Positions 1-6,143 are shown, counted from the first letter of the stretch. The stretch is DNA of 7,271 bases from an uncultured Eubacteriales bacterium (GCA_900553005.1 USBU01000058.1:1-7271); one strand, 5' to 3'. Made by a program: numbers and translations. The notes: a model not told the origin generated them from the sequence alone.

Positions 1-84
1 TAAATATTCTATACAGACGTAAAGCTTGTCGTATCGATTGCAAGATTGCGGATGAGACAGCCTGCCGCAAAAGATAAAAGACAT
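1..84 (-). CDS. Possible start of an unrecognised gene, cut by the left edge
   Basis: An ATG at 84 opens a frame with no stop for 28 codons down to base 1. It lies 30 bases after the stop of the upstream dehydrogenase gene, with an AAAGG ribosome binding site about 7 bases before the ATG and no terminator in between, so it is placed as the next gene of the same operon. The peptide begins MSFIFCGRLSHPQ and contains three cysteines; I do not recognise a family. An open frame of this length can occur by chance, so the support is mainly position and ribosome binding site. Confidence 0.4.
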   Translation of the reverse strand, partial: MSFIFCGRLSHPQSCNRYDKLYVCIEYL

Positions 85-114
85 GAGTTAACCTTTTGCT
101 TCGTCTTTTTCGTA

Positions 115-852
115 TCAAAATATCATACCGCCGTTTACCGGAATATCCGCTCCGGCAACATATATCGATTCCCGCGTCAAAAACTCAACGACGTCCGCTA
201 TTTCCGACGGCGTTCCCGCCCGCCCCACGCTTACACCCGACGTAAAATCATTAAGCTCGTCTGCAGACAAACCGGCGTTCATAGCCGTATCTATCAAACC
301 GGGCGATACGCTGTTAACTATGACTCCCGACGGAGCAAGCTCGGCGTTTAGAGCTTTGGTAAAGCCTATCACTCCGGCCTTTGAGGCTGAATATACGGTC
401 TCCGTACTGGCGCCTAATTCACCCCAGACAGAAGCTATATTTACGATACGGCCAAAGCCCTCCGATACCATATCGGGAGAAAAAACACGGCAGACGTTGA
501 AAACAGACCTAAGATTAGCGTTCATAACATAATCGTAATCCGCAACATCGCAGTCATACAGAGGCTTTAAAAGACTGACTCCCGCATTGTTTATTACGGT
601 ATCCACAAATCCGAGACATTTGCGGCAGTAAGCGTACAGCTCCTCCACCGCTCTAAAATCCGATACGTCGGCCTGCACTGCTATACAATTTACGCCGCGC
701 GACTGAAGACTTTTTATCAGCTCGCACGCTTCGGCTTCAGAAGTTTTGTAATTTATCGCAATCGCAAATCCGCATGAAGCCAGTTTTTCCGCAATCGCTT
801 TGCCTATACCCCTTGCGCCGCCCGTAATCAACGCCGTTCTTTTCCTTTGCAT
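115..852 (-). CDS. Short-chain dehydrogenase/reductase, FabG-like (3-oxoacyl-ACP reductase type)
   Basis: A 245-residue classical SDR, the usual length, presumably a cytosolic NAD(P)(H)-dependent oxidoreductase. The Rossmann glycine motif TGGARGIG is at residues 10-17, NNAG at 88-91, the active-site Asn at 113, Ser at 141, and the Tyr-x-x-x-Lys pair at 154 and 158 (YSASK); SPG at 183-185 also fits. All catalytic residues are present, so it should be active. FabG reduces 3-oxoacyl-ACP in fatty acid synthesis, and that is the closest family resemblance, but no other fatty-acid genes are nearby and SDR substrates cannot be read from sequence. The ATG at 852 shares one base with the stop of the upstream Mur ligase (TGATG). 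A TTG one codon earlier is possible. There is no strong ribosome binding site, so translation is probably coupled to the ligase. The context suggests an envelope-related substrate, which is inference. Confidence 0.9.
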   Translation of the reverse strand: MQRKRTALITGGARGIGKAIAEKLASCGFAIAINYKTSEAEACELIKSLQSRGVNCIAVQADVSDFRAVEELYAYCRKCLGFVDTVINNAGVSLLKPLYDCDVADYDYVMNANLRSVFNVCRVFSPDMVSEGFGRIVNIASVWGELGASTETVYSASKAGVIGFTKALNAELAPSGVIVNSVSPGLIDTAMNAGLSADELNDFTSGVSVGRAGTPSEIADVVEFLTRESIYVAGADIPVNGGMIF

Positions 853-2522
853 CAATAATTATCCGGCAGATCGTTTTCAAACAAAACCGCCTTTTCTCCT
901 TTAATTTTTTTATAAATATCGACCGCGTCGGATAGTTTGTTTACCGAAAAAACGCGTTCTGGCTCAAATCCGGCTTCCTCGGCTCCGCACTTAAGAATTT
1001 CGGCGTTAGGCCCGACAAAAATTGCGTAAGCGCAATTTTGATATGCCTGAGCTCCAAGCCTGCGATTGGCCTCCTCCTGTCGTGCGCCAAGCTCCACAAG
1101 ACCGGGAGTTATCAATACGCGCGTGCGCGGAGCAAAACTGTTTAACACGCGCAGAGCGTTTAGCGCGCCCGACTCGTTGCCGTTGTACGCGTCGTCGATT
1201 ATTACATCGTCTCCATTATATAACAATTCAAGACGATGCGCAACAGGTTTAAGCTCCGCGGCGGCATTTTTTATTTCCTCCAACGAAACCCCAAGCTGTA
1301 CGGCCAGCAACGCGCACTGCGTTATAACAGAAGGTATATGATCACCCAAAAGCCTTGTGGAAATATCGACCGCATCGTCGCCGACCATCATCGTAAACTC
1401 AATTCCGTTTGCGGCATAACCGACCGCGCCGTAACAAGCGTCATATTTTGATTTCACATGTACCTGCGTCGCTTTGATCCGCTGCGATTTGCCGGATTTG
1501 ACGCGCTTTACAGATTCGTCCTCCGCACGTTTATTTTTAAGCTCCTGCACGGCGTCCTCGTCGCGCCCGGATATCAAGCGACGGCATTTGCAGCGCTCGT
1601 ATAACGTCGCGCAGCCCTCGTTATCCCCGTTAAATACCGCAAGCCCGCTTGCCGGAAGCGACTCGGGCAGTTCGTTCTTCGTTTCCAAGATTGCTTCAAG
1701 CGATCCGAAGGTTTCAAGATGCTGGGTGCCAATAGCCGTAACAAGCGCGTACTCGGGTTTGACTATTTCGCACAATTCTCTTATATCGCCGACGTACCTT
1801 GCGCCCATCTCTGCTATAAAAGCGGTATCGTCGCACAGAAGATCCTCGTTGGCCGTTTTTGCTATCCCCAAAGGCGTGTTATAATTTCCGGGAGTCGCAC
1901 ATACGGAATACCCGCGAGATAAAAAAGCCTTAAGCACGTTTTTGGCGCCTGTCTTTCCGTAACTGCCGGTAATTCCTATTTTAACCAGCTTATCCATTGA
2001 AGCCAGCTTATCGCGCGCGGCGGATATCAGTCGCAAATTACGTTTTGTTTCTATCGGAGAGGTTACGGCATGACTGAGCAGGAAAGCCGCAAAACCGCCG
2101 ATAAACGGCGAAAGCGCCGCAAGTGGCGGATACGACAGCGTCAGCAAAACGGACAGCGCGGCCGAGAAAACGCTAAGAACTGCGATAAAACGCTTAAAAC
2201 GTTTAGTCAAAGCAAGCTTTACTTTTACGCGCTTATATGATGCAATAAACAGGATAAGCGATACAGCGACAACCGCTGATACGCTCAGATAAAACCAATC
2301 GTCATTTATAAACGCATATAATATCGCCATAAACGCGAAAACACCGGCGGGAGCTATTACGGACGGTAAAAAATAAAGAAATTTTTTGCGCCTGAAGGCT
2401 GTAAACAATTCGTTCAATCGATATGCCGACAGCTGATAAAGCAGCAGCGTATCGTAATTAGCAAGCGGCGACAACAGTCCGCAGACAAGCGCTGAAACAA
2501 CTATACAAACTACCGTCGTCAT
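852..2522 (-). CDS. murF: Membrane-attached Mur ligase, MurF type (UDP-MurNAc-tripeptide--D-Ala-D-Ala ligase-like)
   Basis: A 556-residue ATP-dependent Mur ligase. MurF adds D-Ala-D-Ala to UDP-MurNAc-tripeptide in peptidoglycan precursor synthesis. The first ~155 residues are unlike soluble MurF: hydrophobic segments at about 1-20, 50-71, 76-96 and 111-152 suggest four or five membrane helices. The ligase core then begins. The ATP loop is TGSYGKT (185-191), followed by GNYNTPLG (212-219), EMG (238-240), IGTQHLETFGS (264-274), K282, GDH (393-395), AHRLE (428-432), DDAYNGN (443-449) and ELG (477-479), all in MurF order. It is longer than the typical ~450 residues because of the membrane region and a highly charged insert near 320-358. 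The ATG has a GGGGAGG site 4 bases upstream, and ATGA overlaps the hydrolase stop. Membership of the Mur ligase family is certain. Whether this is the housekeeping MurF or a paralogue with another substrate is not decidable here. Confidence 0.85.
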   Translation of the reverse strand: MTTVVCIVVSALVCGLLSPLANYDTLLLYQLSAYRLNELFTAFRRKKFLYFLPSVIAPAGVFAFMAILYAFINDDWFYLSVSAVVAVSLILFIASYKRVKVKLALTKRFKRFIAVLSVFSAALSVLLTLSYPPLAALSPFIGGFAAFLLSHAVTSPIETKRNLRLISAARDKLASMDKLVKIGITGSYGKTGAKNVLKAFLSRGYSVCATPGNYNTPLGIAKTANEDLLCDDTAFIAEMGARYVGDIRELCEIVKPEYALVTAIGTQHLETFGSLEAILETKNELPESLPASGLAVFNGDNEGCATLYERCKCRRLISGRDEDAVQELKNKRAEDESVKRVKSGKSQRIKATQVHVKSKYDACYGAVGYAANGIEFTMMVGDDAVDISTRLLGDHIPSVITQCALLAVQLGVSLEEIKNAAAELKPVAHRLELLYNGDDVIIDDAYNGNESGALNALRVLNSFAPRTRVLITPGLVELGARQEEANRRLGAQAYQNCAYAIFVGPNAEILKCGAEEAGFEPERVFSVNKLSDAVDIYKKIKGEKAVLFENDLPDNY

Positions 2523-3247
2523 ATATCCTCCCCGAAGAATGTTAACGCTATGGAATTAAAGCGCGCTGTTTCGCTTAGAAAGGCAAAATGGCCGCTGTCC
2601 TCAAATATAATCAGCGCACAGTCAGAAATGCGTTTGACCATTCTGCGCGCCATATAGAGCGGTGTAGATCGATCCTCTCCGCCCCATATTAGCAGCACCG
2701 GACAGCCTATATGCCGTAGCGTCTTGTCGAGATGAGTGTTTACCACGGACACGAAAACTCTGCGCATAGCTGGATTCAGCGCGCGATAATCCGCCGAGCC
2801 GGCATTTTCTTTCGGCTTAAGCCCCAATCTGCGTCTGAGCTTGTACGTCCAAATTTTATAATAATATTTCGGTCCGCGCCTCGGCCTGAGCCCTGCGCCG
2901 CCGGTCAGAATTAGCCTGCCGATCTTTCCTTCCGCCGCAAGTATAAGCGCTATTCTTCCGCCGAAGCTGTGAGCAATGACGTCGGGATTTTCAATACCGA
3001 GCTTTGTTATCAGCTTATTCGTCAACCGCGCGTAATCATATACGGTAAATTCCGGATCCGGCGTATCGCTTAAGCCGAAGCCGGGAAAATCCAATGCGGT
3101 AACGTCCCGTCCACGCAAAGAAAAGCAGTCGAAAATACGGCGCATGGTTTCGGCGCCGCATCCCCATCCGTGCAGTAACAGCACGGGTTTACCCGTCCCG
3201 GTTTTTCTTTCGTAAAAAACGTTCAACCCATCGATTTCGAGAAACAT
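2519..3247 (-). CDS. Alpha/beta-fold hydrolase
   Basis: A 242-residue alpha/beta hydrolase with a complete triad. The oxyanion motif HGWG is at residues 26-29, the nucleophile Ser94 sits in AHSFGG (Ala instead of the first Gly of G-x-S-x-G), the acid is Asp192 in WGGEDRSTP, and the base is His220 in DSGH. A basic stretch at about 121-145 (RPRRGPK...KLRRRLGLK) lies where the lid domain is expected. There is no signal peptide, so it should be cytosolic. The substrate cannot be assigned; esterase, peptidase and thioesterase are all possible. The ATG is preceded at 6 bases by GGAG. It starts a three-gene unit: its stop overlaps the Mur ligase start by 4 bases, so the two proteins are probably made in a fixed ratio, which points to a linked envelope role (inference). 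It follows rimI after 57 bases with no clear terminator. Confidence 0.9.
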   Translation of the reverse strand: MFLEIDGLNVFYERKTGTGKPVLLLHGWGCGAETMRRIFDCFSLRGRDVTALDFPGFGLSDTPDPEFTVYDYARLTNKLITKLGIENPDVIAHSFGGRIALILAAEGKIGRLILTGGAGLRPRRGPKYYYKIWTYKLRRRLGLKPKENAGSADYRALNPAMRRVFVSVVNTHLDKTLRHIGCPVLLIWGGEDRSTPLYMARRMVKRISDCALIIFEDSGHFAFLSETARFNSIALTFFGEDI

Positions 3248-3304
3248 TTTTTACTCCGTCGTTCAGGATTTATTGACTTTTGTATTTTTTCGGCTTAAAA
3301 AAGC

Positions 3305-3748
3305 TTATTCTTCACCGCCGTTAATACTGAATTTATATACGAACGCCGCATCGCTGCCGTAATAATGCGGACGCTTCATTATGGCCCTGAACCCAGCTTT
3401 TTCATAAAGCGCCTGAGCGGCAGTATTATTTTCGTTTACCTCGAGAAACAAATTGACGATATTCTGCTCTCTTGCGCGTACAATCAAAGCATTTACAAGA
3501 GCCAAAGCCACTCCGCGGCGCCGATATGCCTCGTCAACCACTATATTACATATGTTTCCCTCGTCAAGACACCACGCTACGCCGGCGTAACCGATAAGCT
3601 TACCGTTTTCCACGGCCTTGAGCATTACGTACCTTTCGTCGTCTATAGCTGCAAGTATGTTTTTTTTGCTCCAGGGACAGTCCAAATATGCGGCTTCCAA
3701 GCGCATAACGTCCTTGTAATCCTTGCGCTTAAGCGTAAGTATTTCCAT
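3305..3748 (-). CDS. rimI: RimI-type protein N-acetyltransferase (GNAT family)
   Basis: A 147-residue GNAT acetyltransferase, the normal RimI length. RimI acetylates the N-terminal alanine of ribosomal protein S18 in enteric bacteria. The acetyl-CoA-binding loop is RRRGVA (76-81), and LEVNENNTAAQALYEKAGF spans 102-120, the RimI signature. Glu103 and Tyr115 match in position the catalytic Glu103 and Tyr115 known for E. coli RimI. The ATG at 3748 has AGGAG 9 bases upstream, and that site begins in the tsaB stop codon (TAGGAG). Its place directly after tsaB is the common arrangement in Firmicutes and supports rimI over other GNAT enzymes. In many genomes tsaD follows or is fused to rimI; here an alpha/beta hydrolase follows instead. 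Confidence 0.9.
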   Translation of the reverse strand: MEILTLKRKDYKDVMRLEAAYLDCPWSKKNILAAIDDERYVMLKAVENGKLIGYAGVAWCLDEGNICNIVVDEAYRRRGVALALVNALIVRAREQNIVNLFLEVNENNTAAQALYEKAGFRAIMKRPHYYGSDAAFVYKFSINGGEE

Positions 3749-3760
3749 ATACTTTTTCTC

Positions 3761-4414
3761 CTATCTCTGTTTTTCTTCAAGCTCACGCTCTGCCTGAGAT
3801 TTAAGTATATAATACGGCTCCAACTCACGGTAATCAAGCAGACGGCCCTTGGCAAATAAATCTTCAGCCGCGCGTAAAAGCGAATACCTTGCGTCATCTG
3901 TAACAGATTCAGTAAAAAAGTCTGCGCTGACGCTGTCGGATACTACAGCGCAGGGCTTTTTAAGTCCTGATATCAATTCGGCTGCCTCTTCGTATAATGC
4001 CGTCTGCGGTTGAATTATCGGACTTTTGTCAGCATCGAAGGCCGAAAAATAACAATAATCCGAATACGCATGCACAACCAAAACGACGCTTTCGGCGCCT
4101 GCGCTTATATCATTATATGCAAGCTTTTCCAATGAAGTTACGGCAATAACCGGCTTTTTTGCAACGTATGCAAAAATTTTTGTCGCCACGACGCCCAGCC
4201 GTATGCCCGTAAACGAACCGGGACCTGTTACGCAGGCAAAGAATTCCATATCGTAAAGTCCTAAACCGGCCTCGTCCAGCATGGAGTCAATAAGCGGCAG
4301 CAAGGATTCGGAGGTGCGCCTAAGCTCTTTTTCCTGCCGGAATATTACCTTTTCTTCCGCGCGGACCAAAACCGAAACCGTCTCGCCGGAAGTATCTATA
4401 GCAAGATATTTCAA
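3761..4414 (-). CDS. tsaB: tRNA threonylcarbamoyladenosine biosynthesis protein TsaB
   Basis: A 217-residue TsaB, the non-catalytic ASKHA-fold partner that forms the TsaBDE complex, in which TsaD transfers threonylcarbamoyl to A37 of ANN-decoding tRNAs. Diagnostic features are the start MKYLAIDTSG, the GPGSFTGIRLG motif at 64-74 and the C-terminal LEPYYILKSQAERE (198-211). Residue 34 is Thr in RRTSESLLP, where most TsaB proteins have a His. The start is TTG: AGGAG lies 6 bases upstream and the N-terminus fits the family exactly. The gap from yhbY is 9 bases and to rimI 12 bases, and both junctions have the form TAGGAG, with the stop codon forming the start of the next ribosome binding site. 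It is clearly part of one operon with tsaE and rimI. Confidence 0.95.
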   Translation of the reverse strand: MKYLAIDTSGETVSVLVRAEEKVIFRQEKELRRTSESLLPLIDSMLDEAGLGLYDMEFFACVTGPGSFTGIRLGVVATKIFAYVAKKPVIAVTSLEKLAYNDISAGAESVVLVVHAYSDYCYFSAFDADKSPIIQPQTALYEEAAELISGLKKPCAVVSDSVSADFFTESVTDDARYSLLRAAEDLFAKGRLLDYRELEPYYILKSQAERELEEKQR

Positions 4415-4425
4415 GATACGCTCCT
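4415..4425 (-). promoter_or_regulatory. Ribosome binding site that sets the TTG start of tsaB
   Basis: AGGAG (4421-4425) is 6 bases before TTG at 4414-4412, with no ATG nearby that would give the conserved N-terminus. The first two bases of the AGGAG overlap the yhbY stop codon TAG (4426-4424). Confidence 0.85.
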
Positions 4426-4714
4426 AAAATTCTATATGCTTGACCTTATCGGACGATGATCTGCGGTAAAGCACTATTTTACTGCCGATTGCGCAAACCG
4501 GCTGAGCGCCAAGCTTTTCGCAGATCTCTTTAAGCGCCTGCTCTGCCTCCAGCTCGCTGGCGCGAAGCACGGAAATCTTTATAAGCTCGCGTTTTTCCAG
4601 AGCCTCGTCTATTCCTTTAAGCTGATTTTCTCCTATGTTCGCTTTGCCGATTTGAAAAACCGGCTCGATCCCGCTGGCCGTAGAACGCAAAAATGCACGC
4701 TGTTTACTGTTCAC
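4424..4714 (-). CDS. yhbY: YhbY/CRM-domain RNA-binding protein (ribosome assembly factor)
   Basis: A 96-residue single-domain CRM (CRS1-YhbY) protein, the full family length. YhbY associates with pre-50S ribosomal subunits and binds RNA. The order fits: SKQRAFLRSTAS at the start, the IGK loop at 22-24 (the family usually has GKxG; here GKANIG), ELIKISVL at 43-50, and the closing strand GSKIVLYRRS at 77-86. The start is GTG at 4714 with GGGAG 10 bases upstream, inside the end of tsaE, so the genes overlap by 11 bases. In many Firmicutes this gene (yqeI) sits next to nadD; its place between tsaE and tsaB is unusual. It is cytosolic and probably co-translated with tsaE. Confidence 0.92.
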   Translation of the reverse strand: MNSKQRAFLRSTASGIEPVFQIGKANIGENQLKGIDEALEKRELIKISVLRASELEAEQALKEICEKLGAQPVCAIGSKIVLYRRSSSDKVKHIEF

Positions 4715-5120
4715 TTACTGAAATCTCCCTGATCCCGTCGCCGAGATAATTTATAGCTATTCTTATGATTTTCCGCGGCAAAGCGTCGGCAATGTTATCC
4801 GCCCATTCGACGCACGATACCGAGCCTTCCTCACCGAAATAATCCGTAAGGCCCGCTTCATATGCCTCCGCTCCGCTTTTCAGCCTGTAAACGTCGAAAT
4901 GATAAAGTTTAAGTCTTCCGTCGTATTCGTTCATAAGAGCGAACGTCGGGCTTGTAACTTCCTCCGTTACGCCGAGACCGGAAGCCAAACCTTTGACGAA
5001 TACCGTTTTACCGGCGCCGAGCTGCCCGCTTAAAACAATGACTTCTCCGCCGGAAAGCGTTGCGGCAAATGCGGACGCGAAACCGAAGGTGTCCGCCTCG
5101 CTATGCGAAATAGTTTTCAT
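4704..5120 (-). CDS. tsaE: tRNA threonylcarbamoyladenosine biosynthesis ATPase TsaE
   Basis: A 138-residue TsaE, the P-loop ATPase that binds TsaBD and is needed for multiple turnovers of t6A formation. The Walker A motif GQLGAGKT is at 32-39, the switch-like TSPTF at 56-60, HFDVYRL at 74-80, and VEWAD at 104-108. The Thr, Asp and Glu/Trp residues of the family active site are all present. The length is normal. The ATG at 5120 is the only start giving the family N-terminus (MKTISHSEADT), but there is no ribosome binding site before it. Instead a promoter ends 6 bases upstream, which suggests a leaderless transcript. It overlaps yhbY by 11 bases at the end, and it is the first gene of the t6A group. 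Confidence 0.95.
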   Translation of the reverse strand: MKTISHSEADTFGFASAFAATLSGGEVIVLSGQLGAGKTVFVKGLASGLGVTEEVTSPTFALMNEYDGRLKLYHFDVYRLKSGAEAYEAGLTDYFGEEGSVSCVEWADNIADALPRKIIRIAINYLGDGIREISVSEQ

Positions 5121-5126
5121 AGGTTT

Positions 5127-5155
5127 ATTATACTACACAGGCAAGCTTAAAGCAA
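5127..5155 (-). promoter_or_regulatory. Sigma-A promoter for tsaE operon
   Basis: The -10 box is a perfect TATAAT (5127-5132) and the -35 is TTGCTT (5150-5155), separated by exactly 17 bases. With a standard 6-base gap to +1, transcription starts at 5120, which is the A of the tsaE ATG. The weak -35 match (three of six) is compensated by the perfect -10. It lies in the 62-base gap after ribU. No terminator is visible in that gap, so read-through from ribU may also supply the operon. Confidence 0.65.
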
Positions 5156-5182
5156 GCCGAAACAGCAGGTTATAAAGTAAAA

Positions 5183-5875
5183 TTATACGTTTTTTTCATT
5201 TGAAACCGCAGACGCATCGCTTCTTCCGTCGTCGGCGTCCGCTTCTTTAGAGGACTCAGCCTTACGAGCTGCGGGAAACATTCTGTCAAACAGCTTTTCA
5301 AGCTGCTTATACAGCGCAAAAGTAACCAGCGCGCACACCAGTCCGCGCAGCAGATTAAACGGGAGAACGGCGCAAATGATATAATAAAAATAAAAGCTGT
5401 CTTGCGTAACCGCAGGAAAAATCAATCTTACAAGTCCGATAATGTTATCGAAGCCCATGTACCAGGAATAAAACGGAATAAGCATAACTCTGTTTATAAG
5501 CATGGCCACAAGCGTGGTGGAAACGACGCCTGCGGCAAGTGAAACGACCGCGCCCTTTAAGGTCCGACGAAATTTATAAATATACGCCGCCGTAAGCACA
5601 AACGCAAGACCTATTATAAGGTCGCCCAGTTCGCCCACGCATGCCGTATGAGAAAACGGGAGCTTTAAAACCGTTCTTATGACAATCACTATCGCTCCCG
5701 ACCACGGGCCCATCATAAAGCCTGCCAGCAGCGCCGGCATATCCGAAAACTGAAGCTCAAGAAACTGCGGAAATATTGGCAAAGGAAGCTTGACAAACAT
5801 ATACAGCACATACGATAGCGCTGAAAATATTGCCAGCCGCGTCATATTTTTTGCATTGAAATAATGTGTTTTCAT
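5183..5875 (-). CDS. ribU: Riboflavin ECF transporter S component RibU
   Basis: A 230-residue integral membrane protein with about six hydrophobic segments. It is the substrate-binding S component of an energy-coupling factor transporter; with the shared EcfA/A'/T module it imports riboflavin. Family landmarks are FLELQFSDMPALLAGFMMGP (38-57), the segment RTVLKLPF (67-74), GELGD (81-85) and a final helix near 173-190. The tail from about 201 is soluble, acidic and serine-rich, and dispensable-looking. The ATG at 5875 was chosen because GGAGG lies 8 bases upstream and the riboswitch hairpin is built around it; an upstream in-frame TTG at 5935 would lie inside the regulatory hairpin region. The FMN riboswitch just upstream fixes the substrate as riboflavin or a close flavin. 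No ATPase or EcfT genes are in the window, as usual for group II ECF systems. Confidence 0.95.
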   Translation of the reverse strand: MKTHYFNAKNMTRLAIFSALSYVLYMFVKLPLPIFPQFLELQFSDMPALLAGFMMGPWSGAIVIVIRTVLKLPFSHTACVGELGDLIIGLAFVLTAAYIYKFRRTLKGAVVSLAAGVVSTTLVAMLINRVMLIPFYSWYMGFDNIIGLVRLIFPAVTQDSFYFYYIICAVLPFNLLRGLVCALVTFALYKQLEKLFDRMFPAARKAESSKEADADDGRSDASAVSNEKNV

Positions 5876-5880
5876 ATAAA

Positions 5881-5912
5881 ACGCCTCCGAAAAATTACAA
5901 TTTCCGAGGCGT
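5881..5912 (-). promoter_or_regulatory. Hairpin sequestering the ribU ribosome binding site (riboswitch expression platform)
   Basis: In the RNA, ACGCCTC (5912-5906) pairs with GAGGCGT (5887-5881) as a perfect 7-bp stem. A G-G mismatch follows and then GAAA/TTTC adds four pairs, with an 8-base loop. The 3' arm contains most of the GGAGG ribosome binding site of ribU (5888-5884), so folding should block translation. TTTTAT follows the stem, so a terminator role is also thinkable, but the short T run and the ribosome binding site within the stem favour translational control. Confidence 0.75.
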
Positions 5913-5940
5913 GAAAAGATTATGCTAAAATGCAAATTTT

Positions 5941-6075
5941 CAACTTATACTATCCGGACTTTAACCGTCGGTACGGGAATCTCACCCGTTCGGGGACCGA
6001 AAAACGATCCTTCGCAGACTGAGCGCCTGTGCGGCGCATACTGCCGGTGGGGAATTACGCCCCGCCCCTAAGTTG
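5941..6075 (-). ncRNA. FMN riboswitch aptamer (RFN element)
   Basis: The RNA strand carries the conserved RFN blocks in order: GGGGCGTAATTCCCCACCGG, a variable GC hairpin (GCGCC/GGCGC, 6033-6037 with 6023-6027), GGTGAGATTCCCGTACCGAC, and GGTTAAAGTCCGGAT. The closing P1 stem is a perfect 7-bp CAACTTA/TAAGTTG (6075-6069 with 5947-5941). FMN binding stabilises this fold and turns expression off in known members. It sits in the leader of ribU, one of the standard FMN-controlled genes, and its transcript would begin one base before P1. Confidence 0.97.
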
Positions 6076-6082
6076 CAGATTT

Positions 6083-6111
6083 ATTATATTACCTGAACAG
6101 CAAAATGTCAA
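6083..6111 (-). promoter_or_regulatory. Consensus sigma-A promoter for the FMN riboswitch and ribU
   Basis: The -35 is a perfect TTGACA (6106-6111) and the -10 a perfect TATAAT (6083-6088), with a 17-base spacer (6089-6105). The predicted start is a G at 6076, one base before the P1 stem of the aptamer, so nearly the whole leader is riboswitch. Such a strong promoter fits a gene whose control is entirely post-initiation. Confidence 0.88.
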
Positions 6112-6143
6112 GCCGCAGGCAATAAAAAATTTAAAAATAAATT

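Noticed and set aside
46..351. Plus-strand open frame opposite the SDR gene, and the other plus-strand frames across the window
   Set aside because: All lie antisense to well-supported minus-strand genes, have no recognisable motifs and look like frame shadows.
3287..3304. AAGCTTTTTTAAGC just after rimI as a terminator
   Set aside because: The stem is only four base pairs (GCTT/AAGC) with no GC-rich part, too weak to terminate.
3643..3897. Minus-strand frame spanning the tsaB/rimI junction
   Set aside because: It overlaps both canonical genes in another frame and resembles no family.
5121..5182. Terminator between ribU and tsaE
   Set aside because: No stem followed by a T run is present; the interval is occupied by the promoter and a short direct repeat.
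5876..5935. Longer RibU start at an in-frame TTG (5935), adding 20 residues
   Set aside because: It would place the regulatory hairpin and the GGAGG site inside the coding region; the ATG at 5875 has ideal spacing and the normal family N-terminus.
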